From Thiobacillus sp. UBA6205 (GTDB lineage: Bacteria > Pseudomonadota > Gammaproteobacteria > Burkholderiales > Thiobacillaceae), in assembly GCA_002421825.1 (NCBI GenBank), contig DISR01000019.1:1-5438 (forward strand): 5,438 nucleotides of DNA, read 5' to 3'. The translations under genes were made by a program, and so were the position numbers. Shown one piece after another: positions 1 to 5,284 of this stretch (position 1 is the first letter of the stretch; each line of letters opens with the position of its first letter). The notes beneath the pieces were generated by a model. It did no database searches, had not been told where the DNA came from, and saw only the letters and a list, made by a program, of their open reading frames with translations.

Positions 1-720
1 ATGTTCGGCGAGAAGCGCTCCATGCTGAAGACACCGCTGCCCGGCAGGCTTGCCGCACTGACAGCCATGCTGGTCGGGCTGGGGCTGGCTGCGACGGGCT
101 CTACCGCGCCGGTTCCGCCCATGGGCCAGCAGGAACTGGATGCCTGGTTCTACGGCAAGACTACCGCCGAGGTCAACGAAGGCGAACTGACTTTTCTGAC
201 TGCCCCGCCCGGCAAACCAGTGCACCGCCAGCAGAACCGCATTCGCATTACCGAGGACAGCCTCGTCAGCGGCTGGGCCGACCTGGAGCAATGCCATGAC
301 AATCTCGACACCGTGCCGCGCGCCCAGATCACCTTTCGCGAGGGCTGCATCCGCAACCTGCGCGTGCTGGAAGCCCGCGCCATCGAAGAGGCCTGGGTGG
401 AGGGCGCGACGGTCCAGTTGCGGGAAGTCCGCCGTGGCGCGCGCCTGTGCCTCGCCGCGCAGACCCGCGCCCTCAACAATTCGGGCAGTGGCTATTTCAC
501 CCTCAACAACGGCCCCTACATGCGCAAGTTCCTGGACGGTTACTACCCCATGCAGGTTTCTCTCAGGCTCGAGTACCCTGCCCGACTGTTGCAGATAATC
601 GACATTTCCCCCGCGGAACAAGCGGGTTTTCATGTCAGCAAGAAGTCCGGATTCGTCAATATTGATACACTATTCGAGGGCGAGTTGCGCACGCAGGTAC
701 AATTTGAGCGCCTGCGCTAG
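1..720 (+). CDS. Exported protein of unknown function
   Basis: I do not recognise a named family. The 239-residue product has an N-terminal signal peptide: basic residues at K5, R6, K10 and R16, a hydrophobic run at about 17-31, and small residues before a likely signal peptidase site near A36 (GSTA followed by PVPP). The mature part of about 200 residues is soluble, with no further membrane segment. It contains three cysteines (C98, C116, C150) and stretches rich in alternating polar and hydrophobic residues that suggest beta structure. A periplasmic location is inferred. It lies 64 nt upstream of HU on the same strand, but nothing suggests a shared function. The ATG at position 1 is at the window edge, so the region upstream cannot be read. 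A second ATG at 22 gives an equally good or better signal peptide (MLKTPLPGR start) and may be the real start. The TAG stop at 718-720 is certain. Confidence 0.75.
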   Translation: MFGEKRSMLKTPLPGRLAALTAMLVGLGLAATGSTAPVPPMGQQELDAWFYGKTTAEVNEGELTFLTAPPGKPVHRQQNRIRITEDSLVSGWADLEQCHDNLDTVPRAQITFREGCIRNLRVLEARAIEEAWVEGATVQLREVRRGARLCLAAQTRALNNSGSGYFTLNNGPYMRKFLDGYYPMQVSLRLEYPARLLQIIDISPAEQAGFHVSKKSGFVNIDTLFEGELRTQVQFERLR

Positions 721-784
721 CCAGCCGCACACAAATACCTGAATCGCTGGTAGCATCAGGTTTCCATCAACCAAAGGAGAACAC

Positions 785-1078
785 ATGAACAAGTCTGAAT
801 TAATCGATGCCGCCGCCCAGGGAGCCGACATCAGCAAAGCCGCCGCTGGCAAAGCACTCGATGCGATCATCGACGCCGTCGTGAAGGCCGTGTCCAAGGG
901 CGATACCGTCACCCTCGTCGGCTTTGGCACCTTCAAGTCCTCCAAGCGCGCTGCCCGCACCGGCCGCAACCCCCAGACCGGCAAGGAAATCAAGATTGCC
1001 GCCACCACCGTACCCCGCTTCACTCCGGGCGCCGGCTTCAAGGCTGCCGTCGCCGGCAAGAAAGCCAAGAAGAAGTAA
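785..1078 (+). CDS. hupB: DNA-binding protein HU (HU-beta type)
   Basis: This is a small basic nucleoid protein that binds and bends DNA as a dimer, with little sequence specificity. The 97 residues cover the whole HU/IHF fold: N-terminal helices (MNKSELID start, about 1-40), the conserved GFGTF turn at 46-50, and the DNA-gripping beta arm with RNPQTG at 61-66, where P63 is the residue that intercalates into the minor groove in this family. The VPRFTPG segment at 76-82 leads into the last helix. The usual length is about 90 residues; here a lysine-rich tail (GKKAKKK) extends the C terminus. The tail and the absence of IHF-specific features favour HU over IHF. The start is fixed by a strong Shine-Dalgarno, AAGGAGA, ending 4 nt before the ATG. 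A possible -10 box, TACAAT, lies at 698-703 inside the end of the upstream gene but has no convincing -35. The gene ends in a hairpin terminator at 1132-1158. The symbol hupB is assigned by family resemblance. Confidence 0.96.
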   Translation: MNKSELIDAAAQGADISKAAAGKALDAIIDAVVKAVSKGDTVTLVGFGTFKSSKRAARTGRNPQTGKEIKIAATTVPRFTPGAGFKAAVAGKKAKKK

Positions 1079-1094
1079 ATCGCAGAATACGGAA

Positions 1095-1116
1095 GTGGCG
1101 CACCTCAATGCGCCGC
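1095..1116 (+). other. Hairpin in the HU 3' untranslated region
   Basis: Right after the HU stop codon, GGCGCA (1097-1102) and TGCGCC (1109-1114) form a perfect 6-bp stem with a 6-nt loop. It can be extended by one G-U and one G-C pair to 1095 and 1116. No T tract follows, so it is not itself an intrinsic terminator; the real one lies 16 nt further on. It may protect the 3' end of the HU mRNA, but that is inference. Confidence 0.4.
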
Positions 1117-1131
1117 TTGTCGTTCGGGCAT

Positions 1132-1158
1132 AAAAAAACCGGCAATGCCGGTTTTTTT
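1132..1158. terminator. Bidirectional intrinsic terminator between HU and the outer-membrane gene
   Basis: A run of seven A, then CCGGC-AAT-GCCGG, then seven T forms a perfectly symmetric 12-bp stem. A GC core is followed by a T tract on both strands. It lies 53 nt after the HU stop and 19 nt after the stop of the convergent gene at 1178-1861, so it should end both transcripts. Confidence 0.93.
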
Positions 1159-1177
1159 ATTGGCATCACGACACGCC

Positions 1178-1861
1178 TTAAAACTCCCAGGCAAAACCGG
1201 CCTGGCCGAAACTGCGATCGTTGCCATGCCCGATGGCAGCCGACGCCTTGAATCCATCGAAAATTTCATAACGAAGCCCCAGGGCCTTGTCCGGGCCGGA
1301 GCGTTCCTCGCCGAAGATTTCAGCAGTCAGCTGCAGGCCCTGCAGCAGCGGATATTCATAGCCGATGCCCCAGGCATGCAGGGTTTCCCGATCGCCCGGC
1401 GCGATCACATGCACGGCCCCGGCATTCAAGTGCAGGACCTGATCATTCATGAAGCGATAGGATGCCAGTCCGGTCAGCGCGCATGCATGCTCGGTCTCTC
1501 CTTCGGCGCGGGTTCGCCCGTAATCGAAACGCGCCCCGAGCGACCAGCCAAGCTCGTTCTGATACGGCACCCATTTCGCTGCCACTCCCACCCCGCGCAG
1601 TGTGATGCCCGGGCTGGCATCCGTATCGCGTTCATGCGATGCGCCGATTTCAACTTCCAGCGTCTCGGTCGGCCCAAAACCGAAAGCCAAAGCCCCGCCT
1701 CTTGTTTCCTCATCCCGATGCCAAACGCCTTCGATTTTCATTCCGCCCTTGCCGAGCGTGCCGGCATCGTCGACGCTCATCGGCGATTCCGCAAACGCGA
1801 ATGATGCCGCCAGCATCCCCGCGAAGAGGGCGGGCAAGAACCAAACACTTCCCCTGTACAT
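1178..1861 (-). CDS. Outer-membrane beta-barrel protein, Phenol_MetA_deg/transporter-like
   Basis: The 227-residue product begins with a signal peptide (MYRGSVWFLPALFAG, then a hydrophobic stretch to FAFA at about 21-24, cleavage before ESPM). The mature N terminus, VDDAGTLGKGGMKIEG, resembles the opening strand of the outer-membrane family often annotated as 'transporter' or MetA-pathway of phenol degradation (PF13557). The rest is alternating strands with short turns, ending in AGFAWEF: aromatic residues at positions -1, -3 and -5 from the end are the usual BAM recognition signature. It should be a small beta-barrel in the outer membrane; no substrate can be inferred. The start is the ATG at 1861, because AAAGGA lies 9 nt upstream. 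A longer frame beginning with TTG at 1879 would place that Shine-Dalgarno inside the gene. The upstream region has only weak promoter candidates. The gene is convergent with HU and shares its terminator. Confidence 0.8.
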   Translation of the reverse strand: MYRGSVWFLPALFAGMLAASFAFAESPMSVDDAGTLGKGGMKIEGVWHRDEETRGGALAFGFGPTETLEVEIGASHERDTDASPGITLRGVGVAAKWVPYQNELGWSLGARFDYGRTRAEGETEHACALTGLASYRFMNDQVLHLNAGAVHVIAPGDRETLHAWGIGYEYPLLQGLQLTAEIFGEERSGPDKALGLRYEIFDGFKASAAIGHGNDRSFGQAGFAWEF

Positions 1862-1870
1862 GTCAAAGCT

Positions 1871-1876
1871 TCCTTT
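1871..1876 (-). promoter_or_regulatory. Ribosome binding site deciding the start of the outer-membrane gene
   Basis: On the minus strand AAAGGA is followed by 9 nt and then the ATG at 1861. It overlaps codons 2-3 of the alternative TTG-initiated frame, which makes that longer start unlikely. Confidence 0.75.
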
Positions 1877-2054
1877 CAACGCATTAGAAAACGATGCGGC
1901 ATGGCTTGCCGAACGCTTCTTCTATTGTGAAGCGAGGCTTGCATAGAGCAAAAGAATATAAAACGATAGCTTCGATAAGCGTCGACTATGGTTCGCATGG
2001 CCGTGGAAAAAACGGCAGGAAGCCAGTTCTTGAATGTATTTGCGCCGGGTATCT

Positions 2055-2129
2055 TGGTGGGCAGTACAGGGTTTGAACCTGTGACCCCCGCCGTGTGAAG
2101 GCGATGCTCTACCGCTGAGCTAACTGCCC
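2055..2129 (-). tRNA. tRNA-Val (anticodon CAC)
   Basis: A complete 75-nt cloverleaf can be written on the minus strand. The acceptor stem GGGCAGT pairs with ACTGCCC. The D arm is GCTC/GAGC with the loop AGCGGTA. The anticodon stem is TCGCC/GGCGG with the loop TTCACAC, followed by a 5-nt variable loop GGGTC. The T arm is ACAGG/CCTGT with the loop TTCAAAC. The discriminator base is A, and CCA is encoded in the DNA. The anticodon CAC (plus-strand positions 2095-2097) reads only the valine codon GUG. The gene is transcribed alone, away from gltX, from the promoter at 2162-2191. Confidence 0.97.
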
Positions 2130-2161
2130 AAGATTGGATGCGGTCCGAATGGACGGGGCGA

Positions 2162-2191
2162 ATTTAACCACAAGCCCGCCCATACGGTCAA
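2162..2191 (-). promoter_or_regulatory. Promoter of tRNA-Val
   Basis: On the minus strand the -35 TTGACC (2186-2191) is followed by an 18-nt spacer and the -10 TTAAAT (2162-2167). The bases just after the -10, TCGCCCCG, are very GC-rich, as in the discriminators of stable-RNA promoters under stringent control. Transcription should begin near 2154, giving a leader of about 25 nt before the mature tRNA. Confidence 0.65.
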
Positions 2192-2246
2192 ACCCTTGTA
2201 CATCGTTTGGCGTAAAATTGCGGGTTTTCGGCAGTCCGCAACCTCC

Positions 2247-3650
2247 ATGGTCAGAACCCGCTTCGCCCCCTCTCCCACCGGCTACCTGCACATCGGCGGC
2301 GCGCGCACCGCGCTGTTTTCCTGGGCCTATGCCCGCCACCACGGCGGCCAGTTCATCCTGCGCATCGAGGACACCGACATCGAGCGCTCCACGCCCGAGG
2401 CGGTGCAGGCCATCCTCGACGGCATGCAGTGGCTGGGCCTCGCCCACGACGAAGGCCCGTTCTACCAGACCCACCGCTTCATGCGCTACAAGGAAATCAT
2501 CGAACAGCTCTTGGCCAGCGGCCACGCCTACCACTGCTATTGCAGCACCGAGGAACTCGACGCGCAACGCTCCGCCCAGCGCGCGCGCGGCGAAAAGCCC
2601 CGCTACGACGGCACCTGGCGCCCGGAGCCCGGCAAGACCCTGCCGGTGCCGCCTTCCGGCGTGCAGCCCGTGGTGCGCTTCAGGAACCCCCTCACCGGCA
2701 GCGTGGCCTGGAAGGACCTGGTCAAGGGCGTCATCGAAATCTCCAACACCGAACTCGACGATCTGGTCATCGCCCGCGCCGACGGCACCCCCACCTACAA
2801 CTTCTGCGTGGTGGTGGACGACTGGGACATGAAGATCACCCACGTCATCCGCGGCGACGACCACGTCAACAACACCCCGCGCCAGATCAACATCCTCAAG
2901 GCCCTGGGCGCGGAGATTCCCCAGTACGCCCACCTCTCCATGATCCTGGGCGACGACGGCACCAAGCTGTCCAAGCGCCACGGCGCGGTGTCGGTGATGC
3001 AGTACCACGAGGAAGGCTATTTGCCCGAGGCCGTCATCAATTACCTGGCGCGCCTGGGCTGGTCGCACGGCGACGACGAGATCTTCTCGCGCGGGCAGTT
3101 CATCCAGTGGTTCGACCTCGACCACATCACCGCCTCCTCCGCCCAGTTCAACACCGAAAAACTGCGCTGGCTCAACCAGCACTACATCAGGCAGGCCAAC
3201 GACGCCGACCTCGTCGCCGACCTCAGGGAACGCATGGCCAGGCGCGGCCTCGACATCGACCAGGGCCCGGATGCGCTGAAGGTGGTGGCTCTGCTCAAGG
3301 AACGCGCGGCCACGCTCAACGAACTCGCCGACGAAGCCACCCTGTTCTACCAGGATATCTCGCCCAACGCTGATCTGCTGTCGCAGCATGTTACGGCAGA
3401 GAGCCTCATGGCCCTGCATGCGCTGAAGTCACGCCTCGAAGAGGTCGAATGGACCCGCGAGGCGCTGGGCGCCCTGGTCAAGGACGTCGCCAGGGAATTC
3501 AACCTCAAGATGCCCAGGCTCGCCATGCCCGTGCGCGTGCTGGTCACCGGCGAGCCGCAGACCCCCTCCATCGACGCCACCCTGGAACTGCTGGGCCGCG
3601 AACGCGTGCTGGCCAGGCTGGAAGAACACCTGCCGCAGCCGGGGATGTAA
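2247..3650 (+). CDS. gltX: Glutamyl-tRNA synthetase
   Basis: This cytoplasmic class I aminoacyl-tRNA synthetase charges tRNA-Glu using ATP. The 467 residues match the usual full length, so it is not the short Glu-Q-tRNA(Asp) synthetase. The catalytic signatures are FAPSPTGYLHIGG at 6-18 (HIGH-type motif HIGG, 15-18), the amino-acid site region ILRIEDTD at 37-44, and the KMSKS-type loop KLSKR at 240-244. The C-terminal half from about 310 is the helical anticodon-binding part. The zinc-finger insertion keeps CYC at 97-99, but the later position held by Cys in zinc-binding homologues is Trp (YDGTW, 120-124), so zinc is probably not bound. The ATG at 2247 is chosen because the conserved protein begins with MVRTRFAPSP. 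The frame is open upstream to a TTG at 2196, but those 17 residues are not family-like. No clear Shine-Dalgarno precedes the ATG. No intrinsic terminator is seen, only the repeat at 3657-3695. Confidence 0.97.
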   Translation: MVRTRFAPSPTGYLHIGGARTALFSWAYARHHGGQFILRIEDTDIERSTPEAVQAILDGMQWLGLAHDEGPFYQTHRFMRYKEIIEQLLASGHAYHCYCSTEELDAQRSAQRARGEKPRYDGTWRPEPGKTLPVPPSGVQPVVRFRNPLTGSVAWKDLVKGVIEISNTELDDLVIARADGTPTYNFCVVVDDWDMKITHVIRGDDHVNNTPRQINILKALGAEIPQYAHLSMILGDDGTKLSKRHGAVSVMQYHEEGYLPEAVINYLARLGWSHGDDEIFSRGQFIQWFDLDHITASSAQFNTEKLRWLNQHYIRQANDADLVADLRERMARRGLDIDQGPDALKVVALLKERAATLNELADEATLFYQDISPNADLLSQHVTAESLMALHALKSRLEEVEWTREALGALVKDVAREFNLKMPRLAMPVRVLVTGEPQTPSIDATLELLGRERVLARLEEHLPQPGM

Positions 3651-3656
3651 AGATTT

Positions 3657-3695
3657 CCCCCTCTCCCTCGACGGGAGAGGGCCGGGGTGAGGGTG
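3657..3695. repeat. Dispersed intergenic palindromic repeat (CCCTCTCCC/GGGAGAGGG type)
   Basis: CCCTCTCCC (3659-3667) and GGGAGAGGG (3673-3681) form a perfect 9-bp stem with the loop TCGAC, followed by GCCGGGGTGAGGGTG. Read on the minus strand it encodes the LTPALSRRGRGG-type peptide familiar from spurious ORFs, the hallmark of a repeat found in intergenic regions of many proteobacteria. Only one copy lies in this window. It begins 6 nt after the gltX stop. With no T tract it is not a normal terminator, though the stem could block 3' exonucleases. Confidence 0.8.
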
Positions 3696-3714
3696 TAAAA
3701 CAATTAGATCAAGG

Positions 3715-3720
3715 TATAAT
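3715..3720 (+). promoter_or_regulatory. -10 box of the tRNA-Thr promoter
   Basis: A perfect TATAAT is followed by the GC-rich discriminator CCCGCTCG and then the tRNA 5' end at 3730. No good -35 is present at 16-18 nt: the hexamers there (GGGTGT, GGTGTA, GTGTAA) lie at the edge of the repeat ending at 3695. Initiation about 7 nt after the -10 would leave a leader of only a few nucleotides. Confidence 0.7.
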
Positions 3721-3729
3721 CCCGCTCGC

Positions 3730-3805
<76 letters not shown>

Positions 3806-3813
3806 GACAAAAC

Positions 3814-3846
3814 AAAGGCTTAGAGATTTCGCTCTAAGCCTTTTTT
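3814..3846 (+). terminator. Intrinsic terminator of tRNA-Thr, probably bidirectional
   Basis: AAAGGCTTAGAG (3814-3825) pairs perfectly with CTCTAAGCCTTT (3832-3843) around a 6-nt loop, and a run of six T starts at 3841. On the minus strand the same stem is followed by GTTTTGT, so it can also end the toxin-antitoxin transcript, whose last stop codon is at 3895. Confidence 0.92.
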
Positions 3847-3894
3847 GTTTATACAGACGCTGAGCCCATTTTCCCGATTCCGCAGCAAGGCACG

Positions 3895-4245
3895 TCAGGC
3901 AGCCAGAATCTGAAATTCCGTGGCCTTGACCACCGGGCAGACCTGACGGTCTTTTTTCTTCATTTCGACCAGCCCGTAGCGGGACATGGTTTTTAGCGTG
4001 CGTGAAAGATTGCTCTGCTTGCGGCCGGTCATGGCGGCCAGGCTGGTGATGGATTCCGGCTTGGCCTCCCGGATCACCTGCAGGAGCGCACGGTTTTCGT
4101 CGCTGAGCACTTCGGCGAGCGATTTCATCGAGGTGAACCAGATTTTCGGCTCGCCCGGCTTGGGCTTGTACTCGCCTTTTGCAATGGCGAGCATACGTTC
4201 CCGGATTTTTTCCTGGGGCATGATGCCAATCAACACTTTGCTCAT
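3895..4245 (-). CDS. Winged-helix antitoxin/regulator, COG4190 (HVO_A0114-like) type
   Basis: The 116-residue product has a winged helix-turn-helix from about 42 to 106. The first helix is NRALLQVIREAKP (51-63). The helix-turn-helix runs SITSLAAMTGRKQSNLSRTL (65-84) with recognition-helix residues around RKQSNLSR, and a basic wing, KKKDRQ (96-101), follows. The N-terminal part (IWFTSMKSLAEVL, 35-47) resembles the segment preceding the HTH in COG4190 predicted regulators, which commonly sit beside TumE/DUF6516 toxins. Its expected role is to neutralise the upstream protein and repress the shared promoter, probably at the palindromes at 4613-4645; that role is inference. Its ATG overlaps the toxin stop by 4 nt (ATGA, 4242-4245). 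A strong Shine-Dalgarno, GAGG at 4253-4256 (7 nt from the ATG), lies inside the toxin gene, so translation should be coupled and efficient. It could also be a plain transcriptional regulator. Confidence 0.82.
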   Translation of the reverse strand: MSKVLIGIMPQEKIRERMLAIAKGEYKPKPGEPKIWFTSMKSLAEVLSDENRALLQVIREAKPESITSLAAMTGRKQSNLSRTLKTMSRYGLVEMKKKDRQVCPVVKATEFQILAA

Positions 4246-4568
4246 TTCGCCACCTCTTTCAGTACCTTATCGACTTCCGCGAAGAAGTCTTCCAACAGTT
4301 GCGCCGCACTCCTGAATTCGTAGGGAATGCCTTTGTCCGCCGCATGCCGATGCCTATGGTCATAGGGCATGCGCTGCCCGGCATACTTGAACTTCTTCGG
4401 CGGTTTGACCGCATGGCTGTTGTCATAGCCCATGATCCGCCTGCCGTAACGATCATGCAGCGTAAGCGAGTAACGGATGCCATGCGGAATGCCCTCAGTC
4501 GGGCTCACCCGGCAGGCTTCCAGCTTTACCCAATAGCCGCCTGTCTGGTCGAGAATATAGCCATCCAT
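4242..4568 (-). CDS. TumE-family (DUF6516) toxin of a type II toxin-antitoxin pair
   Basis: The 108-residue product resembles the proteins annotated as toxin-antitoxin system TumE family. It has the GYWVKLEA strand (11-18), PHGIRYSLTLHDR (28-40), GYDNSHAV (47-54), the histidine-rich YDHRHRH (69-75), PYEFRSAAQLLEDFF (82-96), and a C-terminal helix AEVDKVLKE. The aspartates, histidines and tyrosines in the 47-84 region are the likely functional residues; the mode of toxicity is not known to me. It is the first gene of a two-gene operon, toxin before antitoxin, with a 4-nt stop/start overlap. The ATG at 4568 is the only standard start in frame and lacks a good Shine-Dalgarno. The frame remains open upstream to about 4645 and reads GLETLLD just before the ATG, which looks like the usual family N terminus. 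The true start, or loss of one, is therefore uncertain. The annotated form may be truncated by roughly 7-12 residues. Confidence 0.78.
   Translation of the reverse strand: MDGYILDQTGGYWVKLEACRVSPTEGIPHGIRYSLTLHDRYGRRIMGYDNSHAVKPPKKFKYAGQRMPYDHRHRHAADKGIPYEFRSAAQLLEDFFAEVDKVLKEVAK
4251..4257 (-). promoter_or_regulatory. Strong ribosome binding site of the antitoxin gene
   Basis: AGAGGTG on the minus strand lies 5 nt before the antitoxin ATG and inside the last codons of the toxin gene. The contrast with the toxin start, which has no comparable site, fits the need for excess antitoxin. Confidence 0.7.
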
Positions 4569-4608
4569 ATCCAGGAGAGTTTCGAGGCCGGGGTCAAATT
4601 CCGTTTTT

Positions 4609-4636
4609 ATTATATCAACAGCTGATATTATATCAA
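4609..4636 (-). promoter_or_regulatory. Promoter of the toxin-antitoxin operon
   Basis: On the minus strand the -35 TTGATA (4631-4636, five of six consensus bases) is followed by a 16-nt spacer and a perfect -10 TATAAT (4609-4614). Transcription should start near 4602, about 34 nt before the ATG at 4568. A second TATAAT at 4627-4632 lies within the spacer/-35 and has no suitable -35 of its own. Confidence 0.75.
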
Positions 4637-4645
4637 TAGATGATA
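4613..4645. promoter_or_regulatory. Tandem palindromic operator of the toxin-antitoxin operon
   Basis: Two copies of TATCA-N5-TGATA occur: 4613-4627 (spacer ACAGC) and 4631-4645 (spacer ATAGA), 18 bp apart centre to centre. The first overlaps the last two bases of the -10 box and the second covers the -35. The same region contains an 11-bp direct repeat, TATTATATCAA, at 4608-4618 and 4626-4636. Paired palindromes across a promoter are the expected binding site for an autoregulating winged-helix antitoxin; that assignment is inference. Confidence 0.7.
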
Positions 4646-4652
4646 CTCATAA

Positions 4653-4673
4653 TTTGCCTGCAAAACAGGCGAA
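4653..4673. other. Small hairpin upstream of the toxin-antitoxin promoter
   Basis: GCCTG (4656-4660) and CAGGC (4666-4670) form a 5-bp stem with the loop CAAAA. Flanking TTT and GAAA can add one wobble and two A-T pairs. No T tract follows on either strand. The rest of 4674-4807 holds no convincing promoter or gene that I can see. Confidence 0.3.
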
Positions 4674-4807
4674 ACGGCAATCCAGCGCGGTGCAGGCGCC
4701 TAAAAGGCCCAAAGGCGTAGGAATTATAGGCATCATGCACGTTTCTGCTGCAACAGTTTCGGGTAGCATACGGCTAGACTTTATCTGCACCATCCGCCGG
4801 ACAAGAC

Positions 4808-5284
4808 ATGCTCTCCCTGGAAAACTGGGAACTCGCCAGTTACATCATTACCGTCATCGGCCTGCCGCTGGCCATCGCCGTGTTCCTGTACGAGCAGCGC
4901 AAGGAGCGCGAGAACGAGGACGAGGAGGCCTATCAGCTGCTGTCCGACGCCTACACCGATTTTCTCAAGCTGGTGCTGGCCCATCCCGACCTGCAGCTGC
5001 GCACGCGCACCCACATTGCCAACCTCAGCGCCGACCAGCGCGAGCGCATGATGGTGCTGTACGAAATCCTCATCGCCCTGTTCGAACGCGCCTACCTGCT
5101 GGCCTATGAGGAAGACATGTCGGACAGGAAACGCCGGCGCTGGCTGTCGTGGGAGGACTACATGCGCGAGTGGTGCGGGCGCGAGGATTTCAGGAATGCC
5201 CTGCCCCAGCTGCTGCAGGGCGAGGATGCCGATTTCAGCCGCTACATCAGCCGCCTGGCCGAAGAAGAACAAGCCCGGCCATGA
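4808..5284 (+). CDS. Membrane-anchored protein of unknown function
   Basis: I do not recognise a named domain. The 158-residue product has one N-terminal transmembrane helix (about 10-28, ASYIITVIGLPLAIAVFLY) followed at once by a highly charged stretch, EQRKERENEDEEA (29-41). By the positive-inside rule this places the C-terminal 125 residues in the cytoplasm. That part is predicted helical and rich in Glu, Arg and Leu, with aromatic clusters such as WLSWEDYMREWCGREDF (about 112-128). There is no catalytic motif that I can name. From memory, similar single-helix proteins with a 'YQLLSDxYxxFLKLVL' segment occur widely as conserved hypotheticals. Only a weak Shine-Dalgarno (GGAC, 10 nt upstream) precedes the ATG. 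The stop overlaps the next gene by 4 nt (ATGA, 5281-5284), so the two are translationally coupled. Confidence 0.85.
   Translation: MLSLENWELASYIITVIGLPLAIAVFLYEQRKERENEDEEAYQLLSDAYTDFLKLVLAHPDLQLRTRTHIANLSADQRERMMVLYEILIALFERAYLLAYEEDMSDRKRRRWLSWEDYMREWCGREDFRNALPQLLQGEDADFSRYISRLAEEEQARP

Noticed and set aside
1862..1879. TTG start for the outer-membrane protein, adding MKGSFD.
   Set aside because: It would place the good AAAGGA ribosome binding site inside the gene; the ATG at 1861 also starts a cleaner signal peptide.
1914..1934. CGCTTC/GAAGCG inverted repeat upstream of the outer-membrane gene.
   Set aside because: Only 6 bp with a 9-nt loop and no clear relation to a promoter, so chance is a sufficient explanation.
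2007..2027. A possible terminator for tRNA-Val on the minus strand (GGC-TTCCT-GCC then TTTTTT).
   Set aside because: The stem is only 3-4 bp, too weak to call despite the T tract.
2196..2218. TTGTAC plus TAAAAT as a gltX promoter.
   Set aside because: The spacer is only 11 nt. The -10-like TAAAAT may be used, but no acceptable -35 lies at 16-18 nt.
2196..2246. A 17-residue N-terminal extension of gltX starting at TTG.
   Set aside because: The known protein begins at MVRTRFAPSP, and the extension is not family-like.
2109..3419. A 436-codon open frame on the minus strand across gltX and tRNA-Val.
   Set aside because: It is antisense to a certain gltX and has low-complexity Val/Gly/Ala-rich composition typical of the reverse of a GC-rich gene. 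It also runs into tRNA-Val.
4654..5109. A 151-codon plus-strand frame starting before the 4808 gene.
   Set aside because: It overlaps the 4808 frame, which has a membrane helix and a coupled downstream gene. This frame gives an Arg/His/Pro-rich shadow product.
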